Positions 32,143-40,918 of a stretch of 64,000 nucleotides of DNA are shown in pieces. The DNA comes from Streptomyces sp. VRA16 Mangrove soil. GTDB lineage: Bacteria; Actinomycetota; Actinomycetes; Streptomycetales; Streptomycetaceae. The first letter of the stretch is position 1. Each line of letters starts with the position of its first letter. Both the position numbers and the translations under genes were made by a program. The DNA lies in contig NZ_JAFVLN010000030.1 in assembly GCF_017377775.1 (NCBI RefSeq), forward strand, positions 1 through 64,000. The letters are read 5' to 3'. A model generated the notes under the pieces. It did not search any database and was not told the origin of the DNA. It saw only the letters and a list, made by a program, of their open reading frames with translations.

Positions 32143-33072
32143 GTGAGCAATGACGTGAAGGAAAGTTTCGCCAGCGACGCGCCGCCCGCCCCGGCCGCCC
32201 TCGCGGCCAAGGTGCGCACCCTGGCCCCGTCGATGACGCGGTCCATGCAGCGGGTCGCCGAGGCCGTCGCCGGTGACCCGGCCGGCTGCGCCGCCCTGAC
32301 CGTCACCGGCCTCGCCGAGCTCACCGGCACCAGCGAGGCGACGGTGGTCCGCACCGCCCGTCTCCTCGGCTACCCCGGCTACCGGGATCTGCGTCTGGCC
32401 CTCGCGGGCCTCGCCGCCCAGCAGCAGTCGGGCCGCGCGCCCGCCGTCACGGCGGACATCGCGGTCGACGACCCGATCGCCGACGTGGTCGCCAAGCTCG
32501 CCTACGACGAGCAGCAGACCCTCGCCGACACCGCCGCCGGGCTCGACACCGTGCAGCTCGGCGCTGCCGTCGGCGCCCTCGCCGCGGCCGGCCGGGTCGA
32601 GATCTACGGCATGGCGGCCTCCGGGCTCGTCGCGCAGGACCTCGCCCAGAAGCTGCTGCGCATCGGCCACATCGCGTACGCGCACTCGGACCCGCACCTC
32701 GCGGTGACCAACGCGGTCAGCCTGCGCTCGGGAGACGTGGCCGTCGCCATCACGCACTCCGGCACCACCGGTGACGTGATCGAGCCGCTGCGCGTCGCCT
32801 TCGAGCACGGCGCGACCACGATCGCGATCACCGGCCGCCCCGACGCGCCGGTGTCCCAGTACGCCGACCACATCCTCACGACCTCCATCGCCCGCGAGAG
32901 CGAGCTGCGCCCCGCCGCGATGTCCTCCCGGACCAGCCAGCTCCTGGTCGTGGACTGCCTGTTCGTGGGCGTCGCCCAGCGCACCTACGAGTCGGCGGCC
33001 CCCGCGCTCTCCGCGTCGTACGAGGCCCTGGCCCACCGCCATCGCGCCACGCCCCGGGGCGGTCGGTCGTGA
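32143..33072 (+). CDS. RpiR-family transcriptional regulator (MurR-like)
   Basis: 309-aa regulator. The N-terminal RpiR helix-turn-helix domain spans about residues 20-95 (LAELTGTSEATVVRTARLLGYPGYRDLRLAL). A SIS sugar-phosphate-binding domain spans about residues 130-280 (VEIYGMAASGLVAQDLAQKL, then VAITHSGTTGDVIEPL). Upstream of murQ it probably senses MurNAc-6-phosphate or GlcNAc-6-phosphate and controls the etherase and PTS genes. The GTG at 32143 is supported by a consensus promoter placed for leaderless transcription; there is no Shine-Dalgarno. An in-frame GTG at 32155 is the alternative. Confidence 0.9.
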   Translation: MSNDVKESFASDAPPAPAALAAKVRTLAPSMTRSMQRVAEAVAGDPAGCAALTVTGLAELTGTSEATVVRTARLLGYPGYRDLRLALAGLAAQQQSGRAPAVTADIAVDDPIADVVAKLAYDEQQTLADTAAGLDTVQLGAAVGALAAAGRVEIYGMAASGLVAQDLAQKLLRIGHIAYAHSDPHLAVTNAVSLRSGDVAVAITHSGTTGDVIEPLRVAFEHGATTIAITGRPDAPVSQYADHILTTSIARESELRPAAMSSRTSQLLVVDCLFVGVAQRTYESAAPALSASYEALAHRHRATPRGGRS

Positions 33073-33094
33073 TCGCGGGTGCGGGCCCGGTGGG

Positions 33095-33200
33095 GGCTGG
33101 TCGCGCAGTTCCCCGCGCCCCTGAAGGCATGCGCTGCGCGCAGCCTTCCCCTGGGCGAGCGGAGCTCGCTTCAGCGGCGCGGGGAACTGCGCGACCAGCC
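33095..33200. repeat. dispersed intergenic palindromic repeat, copy 6 (long arms)
   Basis: Perfect 25-bp inverted arms at 33095-33119 and 33176-33200 (GGCTGGTCGCGCAGTTCCCC plus GCGCC, and its complement) are separated by 56 bp. The insert is rich in GCATGCGCTGCGCGCAGCC and GAGCGGAGCTCGC. It separates the regulator gene from murQ and could fold into a very stable RNA hairpin in the transcript. Confidence 0.9.
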
Positions 33201-33293
33201 ACGACCGAACCCGCACCCGGCGACGAAACCGAACCCCGCAGAAGCCACCCGCACCCGGCCCACCCCCTCGCACAGAAAGCCCCCGAGACGACG

Positions 33294-34250
33294 ATGTCCA
33301 CCGACGCCCAGAACGCCGACGCCACGTACACCGAGCTCCGCGCCCAGCTGGCCACCCTCACCACCGAGGCGTTCCGGCCGGAGCTCGCCGAGATCGACCA
33401 GCTCCCCACCCTGGAGATCGCCAAGATCATGAACGGCGAGGACGCCTCCGTGCCGACCGCCGTCGCCGCCCAGCTCCCCCAGATCGCCGCCGCGATCGAC
33501 GGCACTGCCGAGCGCATGGCCCGCGGCGGCCGCCTGATCTACGCGGGCGCCGGCACGGCGGGCCGCCTGGGCGTCCTGGACGCCTCCGAGTGTCCGCCCA
33601 CCTTCAACACCGACCCGGGCGAGGTCGTCGGCCTGATCGCGGGCGGCCCGTCCGCGATGATCACCGCCGTCGAGGGCGCCGAGGACTCCAAGGAGCTCGC
33701 GGCCGAGGACCTGGACGCGCTGAACCTGACCGCCGACGACATCGTGGTCGGCATCTCCGCCTCGGGCCGCACCCCGTACGCGATCGGCGCCGTCGAGCAC
33801 GCCAGGAACACCCGCGGCGCGCTCACCATCGGTCTGTCCTGCAACGCGAACAGCGCCCTCGCGGCCGCCGCGGAGCACGGCATCGAGGTCGTCGTCGGCC
33901 CCGAACTCCTCACCGGCTCCACCCGGCTGAAGGCCGGCACGGCCCAGAAGCTCGTCCTCAACATGCTGTCGACGATCACCATGATCCGGCTCGGCAAGAC
34001 GTACGGAAACCTCATGGTCGACGTACGCGCGTCGAACGAGAAGCTGCGGGCCCGCTCGCGCCGCATCGTCTCCCTGGCCACGGGCGCCGACGACGCGACG
34101 ATCGAGGCCGCGCTCGCCGCCACCGACGGCGAGGTCAAGAACGCGATCCTCGTCGTGCTCGGCGAGGTCGAAGGCCCCACGGCCGCCCGCCTCCTGACCG
34201 AGTCGAACGGCCACCTGCGCGCCGCCCTCGCGGCGGCCGCCACCTCCTGA
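33294..34250 (+). CDS. murQ: N-acetylmuramic acid 6-phosphate etherase
   Basis: 318-aa SIS-domain lyase that converts MurNAc-6-phosphate to GlcNAc-6-phosphate and D-lactate, recycling cell-wall muropeptide sugar. The signature YAGAGTAGRLGVLDASECPPTFNT spans residues about 83-106, with the catalytic Glu in SECPPTF. VEGAEDS and VGISASGRTPY are also conserved. The start MSTDAQNAD at 33294 has only a weak GAG upstream. It is the middle gene of regulator-murQ-PTS. Its product can feed NagA (50657-51793) in the same window. Confidence 0.95.
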   Translation: MSTDAQNADATYTELRAQLATLTTEAFRPELAEIDQLPTLEIAKIMNGEDASVPTAVAAQLPQIAAAIDGTAERMARGGRLIYAGAGTAGRLGVLDASECPPTFNTDPGEVVGLIAGGPSAMITAVEGAEDSKELAAEDLDALNLTADDIVVGISASGRTPYAIGAVEHARNTRGALTIGLSCNANSALAAAAEHGIEVVVGPELLTGSTRLKAGTAQKLVLNMLSTITMIRLGKTYGNLMVDVRASNEKLRARSRRIVSLATGADDATIEAALAATDGEVKNAILVVLGEVEGPTAARLLTESNGHLRAALAAAATS

Positions 34251-34302
34251 CCCGCTCCCCGTACGTCCCCAGCACCACCCGCACAGCAAGGCAGCACGCA
34301 CC

Positions 34303-35844
34303 ATGGCTGAGAACAAGAACCGCGATGTGGCGGCCTCCATCCTGCCGCTCGTCGGCGGCGCCGCGAACGTCACCTCCGTCGCCCACTGCATGACCAGGCT
34401 CCGACTCGGCCTCGCCGACCGGACCCTGGTCCAGGACGAGGCGCTCAAGGCGCTCCCCGACGTCATGGGCGTCGTCGAGGACGACACGTACCAGATCGTC
34501 CTCGGCCCGGGGAAGGTCGCCCGGGTGACCCCCGAGTTCGAGACGCTGGTCGAGGAGGGCAAGGCGGCCGCCGCCCCCGCCCCGGCCGCCGGATCCGGCG
34601 GCACCACCGCCGACGAACTGGCCGCCCAGGGCGCCGCGATGAAGGCGGCCCGGAAGGAGAAGAACAACACCCCGTTCAAGCTCTTCCTGCGCAAGATCGC
34701 CAACATCTTCGTACCGCTGATCCCGGCCCTGATCGGCTGCGGCATCGTCGCGGGCATCAACGGCCTGCTGATCAACCTGCACTGGCTGCCGTCCGTCACC
34801 CCGGCGCTCGCCGCGATCGCCTCCGGCTTCATGTCGCTGATCGCCGTGTTCGTCGGGTACAACGCGGCGAAGGAGTTCGGCGGCACCCCGATCCTGGGCG
34901 GCGCCGTCGCCTCGATCATCGTGTACGCGGGCGTCGCCAACATCTCGGTCTTCGGCGAGAAGCTCTCGCCCGGCCAGGGTGGCGTCCTCGGCGCGATGGG
35001 CGCGGCGATCCTCGCCGTGTACGTGGAGAAGTGGTGCCGCAAGTGGGTGCCGGAGTCCCTGGACGTCCTGGTCACCCCGACCCTCACGGTCCTCATCTCC
35101 GGCCTGGTCACGATCTTCGGCCTGATGTACGTCGCCGGTGAGATCTCCACCGGTATCGGCACGGCGGCCAACTGGCTGCTCGACAGCGCGGGCGTCTTCG
35201 CGGGCGCGATCCTCGGCGGCCTCTTCCTCCCGCTGGTCATGCTCGGCCTGCACCAGGCCCTGATCCCGATCCACACCACCCTCATCGAGCAGCAGGGCTA
35301 CACGGTCCTGCTCCCGATCCTCGCCATGGCGGGCGCGGGCCAGGTCGGTTCGGCCATCGCCGTCTTCAAGCGGCTGCCGCGCAACACGTCGCTGCGCAGG
35401 ACCATCAAGTCGGCGCTCCCCGCGGGCTTCCTGGGCGTGGGCGAACCGCTGATCTACGGTGTGTCGCTGCCCCTGGGCCGTCCGTTCATCACGGCGTGCA
35501 TCGGCGGCGCGGCCGGCGGCGCGTTCATCGGCTTCTTCTCGATGATCGGCTACCAGGTCGGCTCGACGGCGATCGGCCCGTCCGGCTGGGCCCTGTTCCC
35601 GCTGCTCGACGGCAACCACAACATCGGCGTCGACATCGCGATCTACGCGGGCGGTCTGCTGGTCGGCTACCTCGTCGGCTACCTGGCCACGTACTACTTC
35701 GGCTTCACGAAGGACATGCTGGAGGAGCTGAACGCGGACGTCGACGCGGGCGAGTCCCCCGCGGCCCACGCGGAGGCCACCCCGGCCGCCGCCCCGGCCC
35801 CGGCCTCCGGCGCGCCCGACCCGAAGGAACCGGCCAAGGTCTGA
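34303..35844 (+). CDS. murP: PTS EIIBC component, MurNAc/amino-sugar type
   Basis: 513-aa phosphotransferase-system permease. The EIIB domain is residues 1-85 with phosphorylation Cys29 in VAHCMTRLRL. A Pro/Ala linker at about 85-105 leads to the EIIC domain with roughly ten transmembrane segments (GGAVASIIVYAG, LHQALIPIHTTLIEQQG, LPAGFLGVGEPLIYGV). It imports and phosphorylates a sugar, most likely MurNAc given murQ just upstream. There is no EIIA domain, so a separate EIIA (Crr type) must donate phosphate. Residues after 480 are a Pro/Ala-rich tail. The ATG at 34303 has only AAGG upstream (about 8 nt). Confidence 0.88.
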   Translation: MAENKNRDVAASILPLVGGAANVTSVAHCMTRLRLGLADRTLVQDEALKALPDVMGVVEDDTYQIVLGPGKVARVTPEFETLVEEGKAAAAPAPAAGSGGTTADELAAQGAAMKAARKEKNNTPFKLFLRKIANIFVPLIPALIGCGIVAGINGLLINLHWLPSVTPALAAIASGFMSLIAVFVGYNAAKEFGGTPILGGAVASIIVYAGVANISVFGEKLSPGQGGVLGAMGAAILAVYVEKWCRKWVPESLDVLVTPTLTVLISGLVTIFGLMYVAGEISTGIGTAANWLLDSAGVFAGAILGGLFLPLVMLGLHQALIPIHTTLIEQQGYTVLLPILAMAGAGQVGSAIAVFKRLPRNTSLRRTIKSALPAGFLGVGEPLIYGVSLPLGRPFITACIGGAAGGAFIGFFSMIGYQVGSTAIGPSGWALFPLLDGNHNIGVDIAIYAGGLLVGYLVGYLATYYFGFTKDMLEELNADVDAGESPAAHAEATPAAAPAPASGAPDPKEPAKV

Positions 35845-35963
35845 CCCCTCGGCCCTCCCCGAACCCCGGGGCCCCACGGACGCTTCCCCCGAGCTCCGCG
35901 GGGCCCCGGCCCATGCACGCCCCCGGTCGCCCGCCCCGGGCCGCCGTTCGCCAGGGCGCCGGA

Positions 35964-35986
35964 GGTTACCTCTATAACCAGTAACC
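35964..35986. promoter_or_regulatory. inverted repeat in CGNR regulator promoter
   Basis: GGTTAC (35964-35969) pairs with GTAACC (35981-35986), and a third TAACC unit lies at 35975-35979. The repeat sits about 17-40 bp upstream of the start, over the -35 region, with a -10 TAGCGT at 35990-35995. This is a likely autoregulatory operator. Confidence 0.6.
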
Positions 35987-36002
35987 TGCTAGCGTGCCCC
36001 GC

Positions 36003-36581
36003 ATGGTGGACAAGCACACCGACCCCTACGCGTTCCGCTGGTTAGGCGGCCGCCTCTCGGTCGACTTCACGGCGACGCTGGGTCAACGCGGCCTGGGCGA
36101 CGCCGAGTTCGACCGGCTGCGCTCCCCGGACGACCTGTCCCGCTGGTGCACGGAGGCGGGCCTGTGCGAGGCACCCGCCCCCGCCGCCACCCCGCGTGTC
36201 CTCACCCACGCCCACGAACTGCGCGAAGCGCTGCACACCGCCTTCACCGCGCCGACCGCGGCCGGTCTGGACACCATCAGCACCTGGTCGTCACGGTCCC
36301 TGCCGGGCCCGCGCCTGACCCTCACCGAGCGGGGCCGGCCCGCCCTGGTCCGCCCCGAGATCCACACGATCGCCGACCTGCTGCCGCTGATCGCCCGCGA
36401 CGGCGTCGACCTGCTGACCGGCCCGTACGCGCGCCGCATCCGCGAGTGCGCCTCCTCCGACTGCACGCTCCTGTTCGTGGACGAGAGCCGGCCGGGCCGT
36501 CGCCGCTGGTGCTCGATGGACACGTGCGGGGCGCGCTCGAAGATGGCGGGTTACCGGGCCCGCAGAACGCAGCGCGCCTGA
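36003..36581 (+). CDS. CGNR zinc-finger transcriptional regulator
   Basis: 192-aa protein of the ABATE/CGNR family. The N-terminal ABATE-like domain (FRWLGGRLSVDFTATLG) may bind a stress ligand. The C-terminus has the zinc knuckle CASSDCTLLFVDESRPGRRRWCSMDTCGARSK, with two Cys pairs ending in CGAR where CGNR is usual. It then ends in a basic DNA-contacting tail. The ATG at 36003 is 7 nt after the -10 TAGCGT, so it is probably leaderless. The GTG at 35994 is less likely because it overlaps the -10. Confidence 0.88.
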   Translation: MVDKHTDPYAFRWLGGRLSVDFTATLGQRGLGDAEFDRLRSPDDLSRWCTEAGLCEAPAPAATPRVLTHAHELREALHTAFTAPTAAGLDTISTWSSRSLPGPRLTLTERGRPALVRPEIHTIADLLPLIARDGVDLLTGPYARRIRECASSDCTLLFVDESRPGRRRWCSMDTCGARSKMAGYRARRTQRA

Positions 36582-36587
36582 CCAGGG

Positions 36588-36839
36588 CTACGAGAGCGTG
36601 GACGCGGGCGACGGGGCCCGCTCGGGCAGCGGTGCGAAGGAGCCCACGGAGCACGTGCGGACGCATCGGGCCCCGCCCCGGTACACCGGGCTCAGCATGC
36701 CCAGGGCCGCCGTCCGCTCGCCCGACGTGCTCACCGCGGACGGCCCCTGCGGCCCGGGTCCTGCCGCCTGCGCCGCGGGTGCGCCGAGCACGGTCGCCAC
36801 GACAGCCGCCGTCAGTACGGGCCCGAGTACGTTCGTCAT
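36588..36839 (-). CDS. Predicted small secreted Cys-containing protein
   Basis: 83-aa protein with a signal peptide (hydrophobic VLGPVLTAAVVATVLGA, cleavage predicted after AQA near residue 26). The mature part of about 57 residues has GGARCVRTCSVGSF with two Cys three residues apart, and a Pro/Ser-rich end. I do not recognise a family. The ATG at 36839 has only a weak upstream CGGGA. The ORF is short and GC-rich DNA throws up many false ORFs, so the call rests on the signal peptide. Confidence 0.5.
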   Translation of the reverse strand: MTNVLGPVLTAAVVATVLGAPAAQAAGPGPQGPSAVSTSGERTAALGMLSPVYRGGARCVRTCSVGSFAPLPERAPSPASTLS

Positions 36840-36906
36840 GTCCCGACAACGACCGACCGGCCGTACTGGACATGCGGCGTCCGTGGAGTTCGCGCATTCT
36901 GGCCCC

Positions 36907-37194
36907 ATGGCTGACAGCACGTTCTCGAAGATTTCCTGGACCGAGTTCCGCCCCAACCGGAGCCGACTGACCGCCGGTGCGGCCCTCACGGGCGTCGGCA
37001 TGCTGGTCGCCACCGCGGGCGTCGGCGTCCTCGTCTACGAACTGGCCCGCGCGGGCCGCTCCTGGACCGGCAGCTGGGAGGTGCCGCCCACCGAGCTGGC
37101 CCACCGCGCCCTGCGCCACGCCCAGACGGCGACGCAGAGCGCGGCGCGGGCGGGCCGTGACGCGTGGTCGAGCTACGAGGAAGGCGTCTCCTGA
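36907..37194 (+). CDS. Small single-span membrane protein
   Basis: 95-aa protein: polar N-terminus (MADSTFSKISWTEFRPNRSRL), one transmembrane helix at about residues 22-45 (LTAGAALTGVGMLVATAGVGVLVYEL), then an Ala/Arg/Gln helical tail. The ATG at 36907 has CATTCT 6 nt upstream, consistent with a leaderless start, and no Shine-Dalgarno. Its last 22 nt overlap the convergent gene at 37173-37886. Function unknown. Confidence 0.65.
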   Translation: MADSTFSKISWTEFRPNRSRLTAGAALTGVGMLVATAGVGVLVYELARAGRSWTGSWEVPPTELAHRALRHAQTATQSAARAGRDAWSSYEEGVS

Positions 37195-37886
37195 CGGAGC
37201 TTCGCCCCCGAGTCGAAGCCGGGGATCACCGGCAGCACGTGCTCGGCGACGTCCAGGAGCACGGTCCGGTCCGGGTAGCCGCCGCCGTTGCGCCACACCA
37301 CCAGCTCCCATGAGCCGCCGCGGTTCTTCGCGTCGAACGCCACGCTGAGCGCCTCGGCGGGCTTGCCCTGCGTGCTCTGGGCGTCCGAGCCGTCGAGCCG
37401 GAAGCGGATGCCCATGGTCTCGGTCGAGTAGAAGACCGCGGGGCGGCGCAGCACCTTCTGGAGGTGGGCGTCGCGGCCGATGAACGCCGCGGTCTCCTCG
37501 TCCACCGGGAATCGGTCGTAGGACGCGGACAGCTCCACGGTGTACGTCTCGAACTCGATCCGGGCCGACGGGTAGGCGATCTTGTTCTTGCCCGTCCCGA
37601 CGGACCCGCCGTTGCCGTACGCGCTCTTGGGCAGCTCGCCCGGTGTACCGAGCCAGGACGCCAGCTCGGACTGGTTGAGCGCCCGGCACAGCTGCGACCC
37701 GGAGACCCGTCCGGCCGCCCGGTCGCTCTTCGTCGGCACGCCACCCGAACAGGTGGCGGCCTTCTGCTCGCGGTCCCGTTCCGACGCCGGGCTGTCGGAG
37801 ATCGCCCAGAACCCCACGGCCAGCGCTCCCACCAGCGCCACGGCCGATATGGCCTGCCCCCACGCGTTCACCGGTCTGTCCGTCAT
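37173..37886 (-). CDS. Membrane-anchored conserved hypothetical protein
   Basis: 237-aa protein with an N-terminal signal anchor (AWGQAISAVALVGALAVGFWAI, about residues 8-30) and an extracytoplasmic domain. The domain has two Cys near the start (AATCSGGVP and SQLCRALN), which may form a disulfide, and a beta-rich remainder (IEFETYTVELSASYDRFPV). No family recognised. The ATG at 37886 has GGGGG at about 5 nt; a GTG in frame lies 9 nt earlier. The 3' end overlaps the convergent small membrane gene. Confidence 0.75.
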   Translation of the reverse strand: MTDRPVNAWGQAISAVALVGALAVGFWAISDSPASERDREQKAATCSGGVPTKSDRAAGRVSGSQLCRALNQSELASWLGTPGELPKSAYGNGGSVGTGKNKIAYPSARIEFETYTVELSASYDRFPVDEETAAFIGRDAHLQKVLRRPAVFYSTETMGIRFRLDGSDAQSTQGKPAEALSVAFDAKNRGGSWELVVWRNGGGYPDRTVLLDVAEHVLPVIPGFDSGAKLRQETPSS

Positions 37887-37975
37887 GTCCCCCACGTCCC
37901 CCGCCTTGCGTGTTGATCAAGAGATACGCGGACATTAGCGCCTGACCAGGGGCGGGGGGAACTGCCTGAAAACGC

Positions 37976-38012
37976 CCGAGGGCGGTACCCCGCGATGGGG
38001 TACCGCCCTCGG
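37976..38012 (-). terminator. groEL terminator hairpin
   Basis: Perfect 16-bp arms CCGAGGGCGGTACCCC and complement, with a 5-nt loop (GCGAT), lie about 31 nt after the groEL stop. There is no U-tract, as is usual in Streptomyces. Confidence 0.85.
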
Positions 38013-38042
38013 AATCGGACCTGGTCCGAGCCTGGATCAGGC

Positions 38043-39665
<1,623 letters not shown>

Positions 39666-39808
39666 GTGAAGTGGTCCTCCCGGACGGGGTGGAAACGCAA
39701 ACGGACCGTGTTGGTGCCCGCGACGGACGGCCCTTGAGCCTTGTGGTTCCTTGCCCCACCTGGCTCCCGGACCTCACCGACCCGATCCAAGCTTTAAAGA
39801 GGTACTGC

Positions 39809-39871
39809 CTGTCACTCTCACTGGGAGAGTGCTAAGCCCAATGATTAGCACTCGCCCCCTGCGAGTGCAAG
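39809..39871. promoter_or_regulatory. tandem CIRCE array (HrcA operators) with groEL promoter
   Basis: Four half-sites begin at 39809, 39827, 39845 and 39863, exactly 18 bp apart. CIRCE is TTAGCACTC-N9-GAGTGCTAA. The first CIRCE (39809-39835) has a poor left arm (CTGTCACTC) and a perfect right arm. The second (39845-39871) has a perfect left arm and GAGTGCAAG on the right. On the minus strand -35 TTGCAC (39870-39865) and -10 TAATCA are 17 bp apart within the second element. HrcA binding would block the promoter and the start of the transcript. Confidence 0.92.
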
Positions 39872-39901
39872 GCCGTCCGGTGAAGGCGCAGGTGAGAAGC
39901 G

Positions 39902-39942
39902 CGAAGGGTCCGTCCCCGGCGAACCGGGGGACGGACCCTTCG
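39902..39942 (-). terminator. cold-shock gene terminator
   Basis: Arms CGAAGGGTCCGTCCCC (39902-39917) and complement (39927-39942) are perfect over 16 bp with a 9-nt loop, 39 nt after the stop of the 68-aa cold-shock gene. Confidence 0.85.
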
Positions 39943-39981
39943 TGGACGTACGAAGCTTGCGTACTGCAGTCAGTCGCGCGC

Positions 39982-40188
39982 TCAGCCGGCGGCCAGACGA
40001 ACCATGTCCGCCTGCGGCCCCTTCTGGCCCTGCGAGATCTCGAATTCCACTCGCTGACCCTCTTCAAGGGTGCGGTAGCCGTCCATCTGAATCGCGCTGT
40101 AGTGGACGAAAACATCCGCACCACCGTCGACCGCGATGAAGCCGTACCCCTTCTCCGCGTTGAACCACTTGACGGTGCCCTGAGCCAT
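39982..40188 (-). CDS. Cold-shock protein (CspA family)
   Basis: 68-aa single-domain cold-shock protein, an RNA chaperone. It has GTVKWFNAEKGYGFIAVD with RNP1 (KGYGFI) and DVFVHYSAI with RNP2 (VFVHY). The ATG at 40188 follows GGGGAG at about 7 nt. A likely promoter (TTGCAG 40327-40322, 16 bp, TACATT 40305-40300 on the minus strand) would give a 5' leader of roughly 105 nt, typical of csp mRNAs. The shared region with groEL has separate terminators. Confidence 0.95.
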   Translation of the reverse strand: MAQGTVKWFNAEKGYGFIAVDGGADVFVHYSAIQMDGYRTLEEGQRVEFEISQGQKGPQADMVRLAAG

Positions 40189-40299
40189 GCCTAACTCCCC
40201 TATTACTGGCCCTTGCACAGGACCGCACTTCGCGGACCCGGGTCAGACCTCACCCCCCATTGGTTGGGGGTGTGCGCCGGAACGCGTCGACCGCGGCTG

Positions 40300-40327
40300 A
40301 ATGTATCTGCCCAACTGCCGTCTGCAA
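40300..40327 (-). promoter_or_regulatory. predicted csp promoter
   Basis: TTGCAG and TACATT on the minus strand are 16 bp apart, with a predicted start near 40293 and a 5' leader of about 105 nt before the csp ATG. Confidence 0.5.
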
Positions 40328-40551
40328 CAGGTCAGTCGGACGAGAATTCTGGGCATGCGCGATCGGGGAAAACGGGCCAACTGGACGGATCTCAGGGCAA
40401 GTCGGGCCGCACAAATGCCATAAAGGGCCTGAAAGGGCGGGGCACTTTGGCTGCTTCTTGTCGGGCTGCGGGCGAGAACTCATATGCGCCCGTCATGCGC
40501 CACGTTCGGAGCCGAACCAGCTTCCCCAACTGTACCGCGCTCAACCATGCA

Positions 40552-40590
40552 GAATTGCCCCCTCCGTTTCTCTCACGGAGGGGGCAATTC
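40552..40590 (-). terminator. metM-metO operon terminator
   Basis: A perfect 16-bp hairpin (GAATTGCCCCCTCCGT and complement) with a 7-nt loop lies 15 nt after the metO stop codon. It is one of the cleanest hairpins in the window. Confidence 0.9.
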
Positions 40591-40605
40591 GGAATGCGGA
40601 GCGTG

Positions 40606-40884
40606 TCAGCAGCCGCCCGCGACGGCCGGAATGATCGAGACGCCGGCGCCGTCCGGCGTCGCCGTCTCCAGGCCCTGCTCGAAGCGGACGTCGTCGTCGT
40701 TCACGTAGACGTTCACGAAGCGGCGCAGCTTGCCCTGGTCGTCGAGGACGCGAGCGGCGATCCCGGTGTGGTTCTTCTCCAGGTCGGTGATGACCTCAAA
40801 GAGCGTGGCGCCCTCGGCGGGCACCTCGGCCTGACCGCCGGTGTAGGTGCGCAGGATGGTGGGGATGCGGACGGTGACGCTCAT
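40606..40884 (-). CDS. metO: Sulfur-carrier protein for homocysteine synthesis (ThiS/MoaD/CysO-like)
   Basis: 92-aa ubiquitin-fold protein (MSVTVRIPTILRTYTGGQAEV, FVNVYVNDDDVRF), closest in appearance to mycobacterial CysO. Sulfur carriers end in Gly-Gly, which becomes a thiocarboxylate; this one ends AVAGGC, with one extra Cys. The tail would have to be removed by a JAMM-type protease, as known for QbsE and similar carriers. It lies 34 nt downstream of the threonine-synthase homologue, with GGGAG at 8 nt before the ATG. This pair matches the Streptomyces MetM/MetO system, in which the thiocarboxylated carrier supplies sulfur for homocysteine (established work, recalled). The activating E1-like enzyme and protease are not in this window. 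Confidence 0.88.
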   Translation of the reverse strand: MSVTVRIPTILRTYTGGQAEVPAEGATLFEVITDLEKNHTGIAARVLDDQGKLRRFVNVYVNDDDVRFEQGLETATPDGAGVSIIPAVAGGC

Positions 40885-40918
40885 GGTGGTGACTCCCGGT
40901 GCTTCAGGTTCGGTGGGC

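Larger units (their letters stand above)
40189..40605. other. 417-bp intergenic region
   Basis: Contains the csp leader and promoter on the left and the metM-metO terminator (40552-40590) on the right. The middle (40330-40550) is less GC-rich than the rest of the window and shows no gene I trust; the 77-codon minus-strand reading frame at 40250-40483 lacks Streptomyces codon bias. Confidence 0.6.

Noticed and set aside
40250..40483. 77-codon minus-strand frame between csp and metO
   Set aside because: No Streptomyces codon bias, Cys/Pro-rich random-looking composition, and it overlaps the predicted csp promoter.
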